A stretch of 5,707 nt of DNA from Clostridia bacterium (lineage in GTDB: Bacteria > Bacillota_A > Clostridia > Oscillospirales > CAG-272), in assembly GCA_017467225.1 (NCBI GenBank), contig JAFTSR010000321.1, forward strand, positions 1-5,707, given 5' to 3'. A program made the position numbers and the translations under genes. Below the pieces are notes generated by a model. It worked only from the letters and a program-made list of their open reading frames with translations, was not told the DNA's origin and did no database searches. Below, piece after piece: positions 5,426 to 5,707 of the stretch. Positions within the stretch are counted from its first letter, which is position 1, and every line of letters begins with the position of its first letter.

Positions 5426-5640
5426 TTAGATGGTTTGTTGTACATTTCTTTGACGCGCGTCAAAGAAACGAACCAAAGAAAACGCGTACAAAGGGGGCTC
5501 TGCCCCCTTGTAGATTCCCCGGTGGTCGCGTGCTACACGCAAAAACGCTTCCGCGTTTTTGCTAAACGCACGCGGTTGCTGCATAGCAAAAACTTTGCTT
5601 TCGCCGCCTCAAAAAGGACGGCGAAAACGGAGGAACTGTT
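5396..5640. repeat. Modular hairpin-rich spacer repeat, copy C (left half)
   Basis: Modules in the same order as copy B: the TGCGAAC motif (5396-5425), a 24-bp palindrome found only here (5445-5468), AAGGGGGC/GCCCCCTT with loop TCT (5491-5509), GCAAAAACGC/GCGTTTTTGC with loop TTCC (5539-5562), and TTTCGCCG/CGGCGAAA with inner CCT/AGG (5599-5626). After GGCGAAAACGGAGGAACTG similarity to A and B ends, and a different repeat family follows. No gene is supported in 5370-5707. Confidence 0.75.
5445..5468. repeat. 24-bp perfect palindrome
   Basis: The half-site TTTCTTTGACGC is followed directly by its exact reverse complement GCGTCAAAGAAA, with no central spacer. It is followed by CGAACCAAAGAAAACGCG, which repeats the CAAAGAAA word. 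It lies upstream of the MBOAT leader (about 75-100 bp before the ATG), so it could be an operator, a cruciform or hairpin, or part of the repeat. The TTTGACG inside resembles a -35 box, but no good -10 follows at 16-18 bp. Confidence 0.6.
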
Positions 5641-5669
5641 GCCAGGATGTACTGCGTTCTTCCCCTTGC

Positions 5670-5707
5670 GTCATCCTGAGCGGAGCGCGGCGAAGCGCGC
5701 GTAGTCG
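5670..5707. repeat. Start of a widespread CATCCTGAGCGGAGCG-type intergenic repeat, cut by window end
   Basis: GTCATCCTGAGCGGAGCG and the following GCGAAGCGCGC are the beginning of a repeat very common in bacterial spacers, which usually continues to GAAGGATC. Translation gives the artefact peptide HPERSAAKRA, often misannotated as protein. The expected right part lies beyond the window. Confidence 0.6.

Noticed and set aside
29..5640. CRISPR array
   Set aside because: Repeats are long, diverged, kilobases apart and separated by genes; there are no regular short spacers and no cas genes.
5402..5704. 100-codon plus-strand open frame at the right end
   Set aside because: It crosses repeat copy C and ends in HPERSAAKRA, a well-known artefact of translating a common intergenic repeat.

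Overview
The window carries three complete protein genes, all on the minus strand. In transcription order (right to left) they are an AlgI-type membrane-bound O-acyltransferase (MBOAT, 5369-3942), a cation diffusion facilitator (CDF) metal exporter (3390-2230) and an AMP-forming acyl-CoA synthetase (2086-356). Moderately GC-rich genes, strong AGGAGG-type ribosome binding sites and AT-containing spacers full of hairpins suggest a Bacillota genome, probably a gut-type clostridium of the Oscillospiraceae kind. That placement rests on style and familiarity with such spacers, not on a marker gene.

Layout. Positions 1-355 are a hairpin-rich repeat reaching the stop codon of the synthetase. The synthetase has a well-formed promoter (2157-2185) and a tetO-like palindrome just downstream of it, in the only ordinary spacer (2087-2229). 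The CDF and MBOAT genes are separated by 551 bp, nearly all filled by a second copy of the repeat plus smaller elements. Upstream of MBOAT, 5370-5707 holds a third copy and the beginning of a different, very common bacterial intergenic repeat (5670 onward, cut by the window end).

Function. The three genes do not form an obvious pathway: activation of fatty or aryl acids, divalent metal export (residues favour Mn2+), and O-acylation of a cell-surface or exported polymer. They are probably separate transcription units. The CDF and MBOAT genes share a conserved ~50-nt leader, which may mean shared regulation or spread of the leader with the repeat.

The most interesting part is non-coding. A modular element of roughly 330-410 bp occurs three times in the same orientation relative to the genes. 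It spans from directly after a stop codon to the ribosome binding site of the next gene. Several of its hairpins keep pairing while changing sequence (compensatory changes), which argues for selection on, or propagation of, a folded form. I cannot name this element.
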